Source of the DNA: Jiangella muralis
GTDB taxonomy: Bacteria; Actinomycetota; Actinomycetes; Jiangellales; Jiangellaceae
Length of the DNA stretch: 45,871 nucleotides
Assembly (NCBI RefSeq): GCF_001270745.1
Contig: NZ_LFXL01000051.1
Coordinates: forward strand, 1 to 45,871
Direction: 5' to 3'
The notes beneath the pieces are model-generated. The model searched no databases and was not told where the DNA came from. It saw only the letters and a program-made list of their open reading frames with translations. The position numbers were made by a program, and so were the translations under genes. Positions 1-8,034 of this stretch are shown here, piece by piece; the stretch's first letter is position 1; each line of letters opens with the position of its first letter.

Positions 1-536
1 AGGCCGGCATCTCCGCGCTCGGGCAGACCTACTACCCGCCATCGCTGGCCGCCGCGCTCGACCACACCTGGCGCAAAGACCCTGTGCTGTATCCGGAACG
101 CCGGCTGCAGCGCCTGATCGGCGAGTTCAGCGCCCGCAACCTCGAGGGCCGCCCCTACACGCGGGCACAGAACGTCCGCGCCACCTTCGTCGCGGCATAC
201 GACCGCGCGCTCACCGACGTCGACGTCCTCCTCATGCCGACCTGCCTGACCACGGCACCGGCCTATCGCGAACGGCCGGACTTCCCGGCACTCCTGACGT
301 GGGCCGAAGGCAACGACGACCGCGCCATGGGCCTGCCCGGCCTGCGCAACACCCTCCCGTTCAACTACACCGGCCACCCAGCCATCACCATCCCCTGCGG
401 ACGCTCCGACAGCCTCCCGGTCGGCATGCAACTGGTCGGCCGCCACCTGAACGAGGCCACCCTCCTGCGCGCCGGCTACACGTACCAGCACTCCGTGCCA
501 TTCGACGAGCTGATCGCGGTCGAGGCGACCAGGTGA
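1..536 (+). CDS. Amidase (amidase-signature family), C-terminal part only
   Basis: The reading frame is open from the left edge (first full codon at position 3) to the TGA at 534-536, so only the last 177 or so residues are present. The segment NYTGHPAITIPCG followed by LPVGMQLVGRHLNEATLL is the conserved C-terminal core of amidase-signature hydrolases (GatA-like fold), which hydrolyse amide bonds with a Ser-cisSer-Lys triad. The triad itself lies upstream of the window and cannot be checked. The surface is typical of stand-alone amidases; nothing suggests a GatCAB subunit because no gatB or gatC follows. The substrate cannot be told. Downstream DNA is degenerate, so this is probably the end of its transcription unit. 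Confidence 0.85.
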   Translation, partial: AGISALGQTYYPPSLAAALDHTWRKDPVLYPERRLQRLIGEFSARNLEGRPYTRAQNVRATFVAAYDRALTDVDVLLMPTCLTTAPAYRERPDFPALLTWAEGNDDRAMGLPGLRNTLPFNYTGHPAITIPCGRSDSLPVGMQLVGRHLNEATLLRAGYTYQHSVPFDELIAVEATR

Positions 537-539
537 GGG

Positions 540-780
540 GCCGCCCAGTCGATGAGTGTCCAGCCAAAGCTCTCGATCAGCCCGTCCTTGTCTCGATCCG
601 TGAGCGCGCCATCCAGGATCGAATGCATGACACCGAATGGATCCTGAACGATCCCGGTGTCGCCCGAGTATCTGTAGTGCTCCGGAAGACCGATCCATCA
701 GAAGCCGAAGTCCGCGATGTGGAACTCTGCCCGGTTATCAGGGCGATCCGCGCCCGACCCCGCCCCAAGGGGATGGCCCG
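540..780 (-). pseudogene. Decayed reverse-strand protein fragment, family uncertain
   Basis: Read on the reverse strand from about 780 downwards, one frame gives a plausible protein tail with residues DNRAEFHIADFGF, then an in-frame TGA (710-712), then in the same frame GLPEHYRYSGDTG, DPFGVMHSILDGAL and DRDKDGLIESFGWTLIDW. The last part runs on into the antisense of the amidase gene. There is no start codon or ribosome site of quality. The composition looks like secreted carbohydrate-active proteins, and DRDKDGLIE resembles a calcium-loop motif, but I cannot assign a family. It could be a chance open frame in high-GC DNA. Confidence 0.3.
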
Positions 781-1123
781 AGTAGGGCGTTGCGCGCCCA
801 CATCCAGCGGACTAGATTGCAGAATACGCAGAAGATACGCGCGTTTCATTAAGTGAGATTGTGGCAACCCGCAGGGGTAGCTGGCAGGGCGGCTCGTTGT
901 CGTCGATCTTTACTCGATCGTTTCGACGTCGGCGAGGGGGCGTCACCCAGTCCGCTCCGAGCTGTGGTTTCCCCTCCGCCTCGGCGATGGCTCGAGATGG
1001 ACGGAGGGCCAGCAAGGCACGGCCGGCCGTTGAAGGCGCCAGCAAGCCCTTCGTGTGCGGACATGGAGGCTGGCCAGTCGGCGTTGACCTCGGCGATCGC
1101 GGTGCCGGCGGTGTTCGCGACGA

Positions 1124-1258
1124 ACCGACGATGAGTGCTTGCAGGGCAATGTTGTTGACCGCGCAGGAGCCACGGCTGGCCTTGTGGATGAGCGCGACGG
1201 CGTCGTTGGAGACGAGAGCGGCCCTGCGCCCGAGCCAGTGCAGGTGGCGCCGGTAGCC
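1124..1258 (-). pseudogene. Remnant of a TniB/ExeA-type transposition ATPase, C-terminal end
   Basis: On the reverse strand this stretch encodes about 45 residues including HLHWLGRR, LVSNDAVALIHKASRG and AVNNIALQALIVG. This is the C-terminal lid region of the AAA ATPases (TniB/ExeA-like) that accompany DDE transposases in actinobacterial insertion sequences. Nothing of the Walker A/B part survives upstream, and no transposase gene is adjacent. Just after it the similarity seems to continue in another frame (VANTAGTAIAEVNAD, about 1080-1122), which would imply a frameshift. The fragment marks an old insertion. The identification rests on motif recall, not on a database search. Confidence 0.55.
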
Positions 1259-1286
1259 GCAGTTCGAAGTCGAGGGAAGGACGCAG

Positions 1287-3551
1287 ATGGACCGGATCGT
1301 CAAGGCGCCAGCGGAGCAACGACGCGACTTCCGAACCGAACAACTCGAGGCAGACCTCGTCATCGTCGGTGGTGGCACGTCGGGAACATGCTGTGCCGTC
1401 ACTGCTGCGCGGGCGGGCGCGCGGGTAGTACTGATCCAAGATCGTCCGGTGCTCGGCGGGAACGCGTCGAGTGAGGTACGGCTATGGATCATGGGCGCAA
1501 CGGGTCACATGGTGGTGAATAATCGGTGGGCCCGAGAGGGCGGCGTGCTCGACGAGTTCCTCGTGGAGAACACGTTCCGCAACCGTGAAGGCAACCCGGT
1601 ACTCGTCGACACGGTGCTCCTGGACATCGTGGCCCGAGAGCCGAACATCACCCTGCTGTTGGACACGGCGGCGATCGATGTGGAGAAAACGGGCGAGCGG
1701 ATCTCGTCTGTCCGCGCCTTCTGCTCCATGAACCAGACCATGTATGACGTGCGCGCACCATTGTTCTGCGACTCCTCTGGCGACGGCGCGCTGGGCTTTC
1801 TGGCCGGCGCGGCACATCGCATCGGTGCCGAGGCGTCGGACGAGTTCGGCGAAGGATTCGCGCCCACCGAAGAGTTCGGAACACTACTGGGGCATTCGAT
1901 CTACTTCTACAGCAAGGACGTCGGGCACCCGGTCACGTTCCGCGCACCCAGCTACGCGCTGGACATCGCGAGTCTTCCCAACACCATGTGGAAGAGCTTC
2001 GCGGCGAGGGACCACGGCTGCCGGTTGTGGTGGATCGAGTACGGCGGCCGCTTGGACACCATCCACGACACAGAGAAGATCAAGTGGGAGCTCTGGCGGA
2101 TCGTCTACGGGCTGTGGGACCACGTGAAGAACTCCGGCGAGTTCCCTGACGCCGACAATCTCACCCTCGAGTGGGTCGGCCTGATCCCCGGCAGGCGCGA
2201 GAGTCGCCGCTTCGAAGGCCAGTACATGCTCCGCCAACAGGACATCGTCGATCAGGTGCAACATCATGACGCCGTGGCGTTCGGTGGCTGGTCCATCGAC
2301 CTCCACCCGGCCGACGGCATCTTCACCGAGCACGAGACGTCCAAGCACATCTGGTCGCGAGGTCCGTACCAGATTCCCTATCGCTGTTTGGTCAGCGCTA
2401 CGGTGCCGAACCTGTTCTTGGCCGGGCGGGTGATCAGCGCCTCGCACGTGGCCTTCGGTTCCACCAGGGTGATCGGCACCGGCGCGCACATGGGGCAGGC
2501 CGTGGGGATGGCTGCGGCGCAGTGCGCGCGGGATGGCCTTGCGCCGGCCGACTTGCTCGCCCCCGATCGTATGAGAGTCCTCCAGCGCGAGCTGCTGCGT
2601 ACAGGCCAGCACATTCCTGGGGTGGCCCTCGATGACCCCGACGATTTGGCCCGGTCGGCGGACATATCGGCCTCCAGTGAGTACATCGTGGCCGAGTTGC
2701 CCGATGATGGGCCGACCGTGCGCCTGGATCGGTCCCGGGCCCAGATGTTGCCGCTTCCTGCCGGGCAACTGCCCCAGGTCTCCTTCACAGTCGATGTCGC
2801 TGCAGCCACCACACTGCGTGTCGAGGCCCGCGCCGGCCACCGCCCGGACGGATACACGCCGGCAGTGCTCCTGGGTGCCCAGGAGGTCGAACTCGATGCC
2901 GGCGCCGGCCAGCGCGTCAAGCTCGACATCGACGGGGTGGTCGACCAGCCGCGCTACGTGTTCTTCTGTCTGATGGCCAACAAGGATGTCTCCGTTCGGA
3001 CCAGCGAACGCCGAGTCACCGGCCTGCTGTCCGTGGTCCACACATTCAACCAGGACGCCGACGACAAGCTCGGCCGTCCACGGATCGAGTTCTGGGCTCC
3101 GGAACGGCGACCTGCGGGGCACAATCTCGCCGTAGCCATCGATCCCCCGCTGAGTCCGTATACGCCGGCCAACATCACGAACGGCTACGCCCGACCCACC
3201 ACGCATCCCAACGCCTGGGTGGCCGACCCCGAGGACCCAGCGCCCACTCTCCTCCTGCGCTGGCCAGATGAGCAACGCATCCAAACACTGACGCTGTCGT
3301 TCGACACAGACTTCGACCATTGCATGGAGACGGTGCTCCGGGGCCACCCCGAAGACGCGATGCCGTTCTGCGTCAAGCACTACCGAGTCCGGGACGGAGA
3401 GAACGTCGTCGCCGAGGTGACCGACAACCACCAGACTCGCAACGTTCACACGTTCGACCCACCCCTGCACGCCACCGAGCTGTCACTGGAGGTCGTGGCC
3501 ACACACGGTGACGTGCCCGCCGCGATCTTCGAGGCGCGGTGCTACGAGTGA
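1287..3551 (+). CDS. FAD-dependent oxidoreductase with C-terminal beta-sandwich
   Basis: A 754-residue protein of the FAD_oxidored (PF12831) type, a family often found with sugar catabolism genes but with few known reactions. The N-terminal dinucleotide-binding motif is VIVGGGTSG (Gly28, Gly30, Gly33), followed by LGGNAS near 57-62 and CDSSGDG near 160. The second FAD segment, LFLAGRVISASHVAFGSTRVIGTG, falls near residues 375-400. Residues about 480-754 look like a beta-sandwich appendage, with NAWVADPEDPAPTLLLRW resembling a discoidin-like edge. No signal peptide is seen, so it is probably cytoplasmic. The ATG at 1287 is preceded by GGGAAGGA at suitable spacing. It stands alone between degraded DNA on both sides. 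A family member also heads the sugar operon (27906-29531). Confidence 0.8.
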   Translation: MDRIVKAPAEQRRDFRTEQLEADLVIVGGGTSGTCCAVTAARAGARVVLIQDRPVLGGNASSEVRLWIMGATGHMVVNNRWAREGGVLDEFLVENTFRNREGNPVLVDTVLLDIVAREPNITLLLDTAAIDVEKTGERISSVRAFCSMNQTMYDVRAPLFCDSSGDGALGFLAGAAHRIGAEASDEFGEGFAPTEEFGTLLGHSIYFYSKDVGHPVTFRAPSYALDIASLPNTMWKSFAARDHGCRLWWIEYGGRLDTIHDTEKIKWELWRIVYGLWDHVKNSGEFPDADNLTLEWVGLIPGRRESRRFEGQYMLRQQDIVDQVQHHDAVAFGGWSIDLHPADGIFTEHETSKHIWSRGPYQIPYRCLVSATVPNLFLAGRVISASHVAFGSTRVIGTGAHMGQAVGMAAAQCARDGLAPADLLAPDRMRVLQRELLRTGQHIPGVALDDPDDLARSADISASSEYIVAELPDDGPTVRLDRSRAQMLPLPAGQLPQVSFTVDVAAATTLRVEARAGHRPDGYTPAVLLGAQEVELDAGAGQRVKLDIDGVVDQPRYVFFCLMANKDVSVRTSERRVTGLLSVVHTFNQDADDKLGRPRIEFWAPERRPAGHNLAVAIDPPLSPYTPANITNGYARPTTHPNAWVADPEDPAPTLLLRWPDEQRIQTLTLSFDTDFDHCMETVLRGHPEDAMPFCVKHYRVRDGENVVAEVTDNHQTRNVHTFDPPLHATELSLEVVATHGDVPAAIFEARCYE

Positions 3552-3932
3552 ACAGTGCCGCCGCGCCGGACACCAGTGATCTCCGGCATGCGCGGGAGCG
3601 CGACAGTCCCGGACCCTTGCGCAAGCGAACCGTCCTCAAGTCCCAGCGTCGATCTCTGGCCTGCTACCACGCGGCTTGAGTTGATCAGCCAGTGGAGCGA
3701 CCTCTGGCGTGGCGGATGTGGCTGGTGGGTCTGCTGCTATTCCAGGTCATGGCGACGGCGCGGCCCGACATTGCGCGGTCGGGAGTGCTGGTCGACGCGG
3801 TTCGGAGTGACGCGATAGACGAGCCCGTTACGGCGTGCGGGAGTTCGGCTACGCCGGGTCCGAGGAGAACCGCTCGGCCACCTGTGGGTGGGATCCGTCC
3901 CCTTGAACTCAACGGCATTGTCGCGGTGCGAT

Positions 3933-3947
3933 ATAGGCAGCGCCTAT
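3933..3947. repeat. Inverted repeat, 6-bp arms
   Basis: ATAGGC and GCCTAT are exact complements separated by AGC, about 110 bp before the start of the orphan gene at 4059. It could be an operator half-site pair or a weak hairpin. It is short enough to arise by chance. Confidence 0.3.
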
Positions 3948-4030
3948 CGGGAGACTGGCGGCGGAACTGGCCCCTGGGGCTTATGCAGACGTGGTTTGAA
4001 GGCTCGAGAAATCGGCGCGTCGTAAAGGGT

Positions 4031-4044
4031 GGAGCAATTGCTCC
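4031..4044. promoter_or_regulatory. Perfect 14-bp palindrome in the leader of the orphan gene
   Basis: GGAGCAATTGCTCC is fully self-complementary and ends two bases before the ribosome-binding site GAGGAGGG (4046-4053). It could be a repressor operator, or form an RNA hairpin just upstream of the ribosome site. No regulator gene is adjacent. Confidence 0.5.
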
Positions 4045-4058
4045 AGAGGAGGGAGTAC

Positions 4059-5588
4059 ATGAGCGTGATAACTGCCCTTCCGTTGAAGCGCGTGACTGAG
4101 ATTCGCGTTGACAGGTCGAATGAGGACTGCCTCACATTCGAGCCAGTCGAGAAGATGGTCCGCGGCAGCGCGAAGCATCTGTTGATCGAAATTAGTGCTG
4201 CACATACGCACACAGAGCCGCAGTGTTGTGAAGTCATTTTGAACGGCGACCGCGGCGCGGCGTATAATGTACGGGAATTTAGCGGGTCCGGCTCGAATGT
4301 CGCCACCCACGCGGGATTGAGCCGGAGGTTTGCCGACGGCGTTGATATTCCTCCGCAGAACCGGAGTAGATATGGTGGCGGCTACCTGTTCTTTCCGAAT
4401 GCATTCGGCGAGGATAATCTGAAGATCTTTCAGGCCATGGGTTCCTCTTTCGAGGAAAGATTGCAGCGCCATGTTGGCCTGCACGACAGTACGAGCATCA
4501 TCAGTTCGATTTCATTGAGGCCCCGACAGGCTGGCTCCAGCCCCAATTTTTGGTCAGTGGGCAGCATTATGACTCTGTACGCGGTGGATGAGGATTTCCT
4601 GATAACCAGAAAGACATTGGCTGGCTCACGAGACCCTTCCTTCAGAGAGCTTCCGAGCGAAACCAATCATCTTGCGTTCGTCATGCACGCACGAGCATTA
4701 GATGGACGGGAAGGTGACCAAGGCGCGCGGATCTATCAGGCCGTGAATGGGTCGGGAACGCATAATGACTTCCCGATGCAGCGTTTCGGCGGTGAGAACA
4801 ACAAGATCAACAAGGTGTTGGATGGTCGGTTCGAGGAGCCCCGGGTTGGATGGTCGCCGAATGACTTCGCTCCGGCGAATTCGTTTGGTAGCCTTGTGGC
4901 ATTTTATCCGGAGTTTCAGCGTTCGAGTTTCTGTCAATGCTGGATCAGCCAGCATGCGGCATGGGAGGAGACCTTCTTTCCCGTCAGCCAGGAAAATGGT
5001 GCGTGGATTCATCGGCAGGAGGTAATGGAGTTTCAGTTCTATTCCCAATTTCGGGGGGGCTATGCCAGTGGCTCGTATATAGACGCTTACCGATTGCCGG
5101 TCTCGCATTCATCGCGCCGCATCGCCGGTGCCAGTGGTGAGTCGAGCGTAACTCTCGAGGTGCCTGAACATGCGTCGTGCATGAGGGCGTTCGTCGTTGC
5201 GCGCACGAACGCGAACGTTGAGATAGATGGGCTGCTTATCGGGTTCAACGGAAATTTGGAGGGCAGCAACTACGTTCGCCGACGAATGTCAGCGGCGAAG
5301 AGCTCCCATGAAACCCATGTTGCCGCAGAGAGCGATTTTGGCGTATTGCCGGGTAGCAATGCGCCGCCTGAGGTGTTCGGATGCAACGTCATCGCATTTC
5401 CGCACCACGCGGCAGTTGATCGGGAAAAGCACGTACTTTCCGTCGGGGGAACATCCACCGGAATGTTGGCACTTTTTGGTGGCCGGTGGAATTGCACAGA
5501 GGCAGTAACCTCGGTAACCTTTACGCCAAAAATTGGCACCAAATTTGCGGAAGGATCGACGTTTGAGCTTTCCTTTGCTGGGACTTGA
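4059..5588 (+). CDS. Orphan protein built of three tandem beta-rich repeats
   Basis: A 509-residue protein from the ATG at 4059, chosen over an upstream GTG (4029) because GAGGAGGG at 4046-4053 gives ideal spacing. Three divergent copies of one 140-150 residue domain cover about residues 38-176, 203-346 and 361-508. Each has an NG(D/S/N) turn (LNGDRGAAYN, VNGSGTHNDF, FNGNLEGSNY), a central FG motif (FGEDNLKIF, FGSLVAFYP, FGCNVIAFP), and an end strand with a G-S pair (SVGSIMTLY, ASGSYIDAY, AEGSTFELSF). The layout resembles repeated beta-sandwich modules of phage tail or receptor-binding proteins; that is by-eye inference. There is no signal peptide or membrane segment. Codons are clearly less GC-rich than all neighbours, which points to horizontal transfer, perhaps from a phage. 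Function unknown. Confidence 0.75.
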   Translation: MSVITALPLKRVTEIRVDRSNEDCLTFEPVEKMVRGSAKHLLIEISAAHTHTEPQCCEVILNGDRGAAYNVREFSGSGSNVATHAGLSRRFADGVDIPPQNRSRYGGGYLFFPNAFGEDNLKIFQAMGSSFEERLQRHVGLHDSTSIISSISLRPRQAGSSPNFWSVGSIMTLYAVDEDFLITRKTLAGSRDPSFRELPSETNHLAFVMHARALDGREGDQGARIYQAVNGSGTHNDFPMQRFGGENNKINKVLDGRFEEPRVGWSPNDFAPANSFGSLVAFYPEFQRSSFCQCWISQHAAWEETFFPVSQENGAWIHRQEVMEFQFYSQFRGGYASGSYIDAYRLPVSHSSRRIAGASGESSVTLEVPEHASCMRAFVVARTNANVEIDGLLIGFNGNLEGSNYVRRRMSAAKSSHETHVAAESDFGVLPGSNAPPEVFGCNVIAFPHHAAVDREKHVLSVGGTSTGMLALFGGRWNCTEAVTSVTFTPKIGTKFAEGSTFELSFAGT

Positions 5589-5810
5589 GTTTCACCGTTA
5601 TACAGCGGTGGCGGCGCAGTCCGGGCGAAGTCACGATATTTGCGGAGGCCGGGTCGTACTGCGTCAAACGCCGGCTATTTGGGCGGCGATGAAGGGTGCG
5701 ACCACCGCCCTCATCGCCATGCCCGACTTCGCCCACGGCGGATTATTCCCAGTTGGCCGTACTAAGCGACTAACAACTAATTCCTGGAGGCCGAGAAGAG
5801 TCCTCGTGCT
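5589..5810. other. Intergenic stretch with lower GC, no gene recognised
   Basis: This continues the lower-GC composition of the orphan gene and probably marks the right side of the acquired segment. GC content rises again where the reverse-strand pseudogene begins. Confidence 0.4.
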
Positions 5811-6089
5811 TCACGAGTTCAGCAGGAGGGATTGACGGCCGGTTGGTATCTCTGCGTGATGTCGGTGGACGGCGGCGATGTTGTCCCAGCCGGTCAGGCG
5901 CAGGAGCCTGACGGTGTTCATCCCAACGTCTTTCGACCACTCGACTGTCAATGGCAGGGCCGGGTCGCCCTGATCGGCAACCCAGACGTTCGCTGCGAGG
6001 TCTCCCCGACCACGACGCCCGCCGTAGTCATCGGCCCGCACGGTGACCTCCTTCAGGGTTCCGGTGAAGGCGAAGGCGCCCCAGTTCAC
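5811..6089 (-). pseudogene. Fragment resembling the C-terminal beta-sandwich of the FAD oxidoreductase
   Basis: An open reverse-strand frame of 92 residues lacks a good ribosome-binding site. Its centre, LAANVWVADQGDPALPLTVEW followed by VGMNTVRLLRLTGWDN, parallels HPNAWVADPEDPAPTLLLRW followed by IQTLTLSFDTD in the protein encoded at 1287-3551. In both, an N-x-W-V-A-D patch leads into a D-P-A-x-x-L strand. It is therefore probably the tail of a deleted homologue or of another protein carrying the same discoidin-like domain. The C-terminal IPTGRQSLLLNS may be out of frame with the ancestral sequence. A very short intact gene is an unlikely alternative. Confidence 0.45.
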
Positions 6090-6165
6090 TCATAGCGCGT
6101 GATGCCAGGCCGTCCACCCTGTGGTGACGTGAACGGCAAAAGGCAATCCCACCGTGGGGGACATG

Positions 6166-6630
6166 ATGACCAGCGAGCCGAGAGCCAAGCGCACCGTCCA
6201 TCCGCGGCCATGGATGGCCGCTGCGGTCGTGATCGCGTTGGGGGTCCTGGCGGGGTGCGACTCCTCCGGGGACTCCTCGAGCACCGCCTCGCCCACACCC
6301 GGGCAGGCGAGTTCCGCCCTCGAACAGCTGGCCGCCGCGGCCTGCTCCGCCCTCGGCGACCTCGAGGGTGACCTGCAGACGGTCTCGGAGCAGGGTCTCG
6401 AACAAGGCGACGAGATCGCCCGCTCCCTCGAATCGGTGGCGTCGGCGCTCGAGACGGCTGCCACCGGACTCGAGGCGGCGAACGCGGATGCGGCGGCAGC
6501 GGCGAGGTCGCTGGCCTCGGACGTCGAGGCGCTGGCATCGAGTGCGGGAGAGGATGCGCAGTCGCGGGCCACCGACGCTGCCGGCAAGGTCGATGATCTC
6601 TCCTCCGAGCTGAGCTGCTCCGGATCGTGA
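6166..6630 (+). CDS. Predicted lipoprotein with Ala/Glu-rich helical body
   Basis: A 154-residue protein from the ATG at 6166, placed five bases after GGGGG (6156-6160); two earlier starts (GTG 6154, ATG 6163) are too close to or upstream of that site. A basic N-terminus (EPRAKRTVHPRP) is followed by a hydrophobic stretch and the lipobox VLAGC, so the mature protein should be lipid-anchored at Cys on the outer face of the membrane. After a Ser/Thr linker the rest is Ala-, Glu-, Leu- and Ser-rich and probably forms long amphipathic helices or a coiled coil. Two further Cys (in the early helix and near the C-terminus, SELSCSGS) could form a disulfide. I recognise no family. Confidence 0.65.
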   Translation: MTSEPRAKRTVHPRPWMAAAVVIALGVLAGCDSSGDSSSTASPTPGQASSALEQLAAAACSALGDLEGDLQTVSEQGLEQGDEIARSLESVASALETAATGLEAANADAAAAARSLASDVEALASSAGEDAQSRATDAAGKVDDLSSELSCSGS

Positions 6631-6665
6631 AGCCGGGAACTCGGCGGGCATGGTGACACTGAGGG

Positions 6666-7004
6666 ATGAGTCAGGTGGACTACACCGAACGGCTGCGCCG
6701 CCTAGCGATCAACGACACCCGCTTCGTCGAACACCGCGTCGAGTCTTCAGAGCTCGATCCGAAGACGCTGGCGCTGGTCCGTCTGGCGGCGCTGGTCGCG
6801 GTCGGCGGGGCGGTCCCGTCCTACGGAGCGCAGGCCGATGCCGCGGTGAGCGCCGGCGCCACCGCCGCCGAGATCGTCGACGTGTTGATCGGCGTCATTC
6901 CCGTGGTCGGGCTGCCCAGCGTGGTCGCGGCCGCCCCCAACCTCGCGCTCGGGCTCGGCTACGACACCGACGACGCCCTTGAGGAGCGGACGGATGAGGC
7001 GTGA
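6666..7004 (+). CDS. Carboxymuconolactone-decarboxylase-like small protein, Cys-less
   Basis: A 112-residue all-helical protein starting at ATG 6666 behind a weak GAGGG. The core LDPKTLALVRLAALVAVGG and EIVDVLIGVIPVVGLPSVVAA matches the CMD/AhpD fold (PF02627), in which a helical hairpin carries CxxC in peroxidase-type members. No Cys is present here, so AhpD-type thiol chemistry is excluded. Such small actinobacterial members have no established function. A paralogue is encoded at 10417-10764, on the other side of the LuxR regulator gene. The 3' end runs into the non-coding repeat region. Confidence 0.7.
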   Translation: MSQVDYTERLRRLAINDTRFVEHRVESSELDPKTLALVRLAALVAVGGAVPSYGAQADAAVSAGATAAEIVDVLIGVIPVVGLPSVVAAAPNLALGLGYDTDDALEERTDEA

Positions 7005-7560
7005 CCCCACCTAGATGAGTGAGTCCGATCTTCAGTGGTCGTACGCGGGGTGAGGTGCCCGCCAGGCCGGTCGGCCGGTCCTCGAGGCGGTCGGGCCGGT
7101 CAAAGTCGGTTGTGCCGGGCTTCGCGTTGGCCTGACGTCGCCGCGTGCGCCGTGGTCCGCACGTTGGCCGTCCCCCTGCTGCCCATTCTCTCAGCCGCGG
7201 CGCCGCGCCTCAAGCGGACCCATGGGCGCTTCGCGCGCTGGGTGACCGCTTGACCCGCGGCCCCGCGGCCAAGAACGGGCACCTATCAGGGGGACGGGGG
7301 AAGACTGGGCACACCTCGCCGCCGGCTGCCGTGGCCCCGGGTCCGCCACGGCAACACCCACCGCCGAGTTGGTCATGGTGAAATCGGGGTTCCCGGTCGC
7401 TGGGAACCCCGATGTGCCCATGATCAACCGGGTGGGGCGGCCACTTCACGCGGATCGGGTGCACCTCACTCGCGTCAGCACCGCACAACCGCCGCCGACG
7501 ACGTCCATCCGGCGCTACGGCGGGTGACGTGCTCCCCACGCGAGTGACGTCGACGGCCTG

Positions 7561-7628
7561 AGCCGTCTTCGATAGCCAGAATCGTCCGAAAGGCCCCTCG
7601 AACACGGCTCCCGCCATCGAAGACGGCT
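7561..7628. repeat. Perfect 13-bp inverted repeat inside the dispersed repeat
   Basis: AGCCGTCTTCGAT at 7561-7573 and ATCGAAGACGGCT at 7616-7628 are exact complements around a 42-bp loop. The same pair is kept in copy 2 (43475-43486 and 43529-43540, one mismatch), so the stem is conserved while flanking bases vary. It could form a cruciform or an RNA stem. Confidence 0.75.
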
Positions 7629-7840
7629 CCGGGAATCGAGGACGACCAACGGTGCACCGGCAGGAACGGCCAACGGACATCGGCCAACGGCGCACGGTGC
7701 ACCGGGCGGGCTCTGCCCGCACTTCCCCCGTCCCCCTGATAACTGCCCGCACTTGGCCGCAGCAGGGGGACGGCCCACTGCGGCCATGACGGCCAACCGC
7801 CGCACGACGGCGAACCGCTACACGATCCCCAACGCCACCG

Positions 7841-7922
7841 TGTGAGATCGCTGCACCGGGTGGGGCGGATCACTGTCGCCCTGACGACAGCAACGCCACC
7901 CAGCAAACACAGCGATCCCACA
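7841..7922. repeat. Hairpin unit near the end of the dispersed repeat
   Basis: Outer arms TGTGAGATCGCTG (7841-7853) and CAGCGATCCCACA (7910-7922) pair at 12 of 13 positions. An inner CTGTCG...CGACAG pair closes a six-base loop. Related units occur in copy 2 at about 43793-43873 and 43928-44016. Confidence 0.6.
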
Positions 7923-8034
7923 CCGTTGCGCCGGGCCGGCGACCGAACGCGGCTGCACCTGCGCAGCGGAACCAGCCACGCGACGCCCACTCAAAACTCG
8001 GTTCGAGTGTCGGAGTTTCGGAGACCAAGCGAAG

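Larger units (their letters stand above)
537..1286. other. 750-bp non-coding region with decayed gene fragments
   Basis: No intact gene is seen between the amidase stop and the FAD oxidoreductase start. Two reverse-strand stretches (about 540-780 and 1124-1258, listed separately) read as protein-like fragments broken by stops or frame changes. The rest is not recognisable. A Shine-Dalgarno-like GGGAAGGA at about 1275-1282 serves the next gene. Confidence 0.6.
3552..4058. other. 507-bp intergenic stretch, no gene recognised
   Basis: No convincing gene is present on either strand; open frames here are short and composed of unstructured Arg/Pro-rich translations. Two inverted repeats occur near the right end: ATAGGC-AGC-GCCTAT at 3933-3947 and the perfect palindrome at 4031-4044 just before the next gene. 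Base composition falls towards the right, in step with the lower-GC gene that follows. Confidence 0.5.
7005..8034. other. About 1 kb non-coding region
   Basis: No gene is seen. From about 7130 the region is filled by copy 1 of a dispersed structured repeat (separate entry), which stops at the last base before the stop codon of the LuxR gene on the other strand. The first 125 bp are GC-rich and unremarkable. Confidence 0.7.
7130..8034. repeat. Dispersed structured repeat, copy 1
   Basis: This is a diverged direct copy of 43276-44140. Shared landmarks in the same order are GGCCGTCCCCCTGCTGC (7166-7182), CACCTATCAGGGGGACGGGG (from 7280), a Cys-free GC-rich middle with GCCGTCTTCGAT (7562-7573), GGTGCACCGGGCGGGCTCTG (near 7697), GGGCGGATCACTGT (near 7863) and GAGACCAAGCGAAG (8021-8034). 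Internal inverted pairs are 7276-7303 with 7722-7749 (26 of 28 positions), 7166-7182 with 7759-7775 (exact), 7561-7573 with 7616-7628 (exact) and 7841-7853 with 7910-7922 (12 of 13). No coding potential is visible. Confidence 0.85.

Noticed and set aside
7005-8034. Possible CRISPR array in the repeat-rich intergenic region
   Set aside because: The repeats are inverted pairs of differing lengths with no regular spacing and no unique spacers, and no cas genes are nearby.
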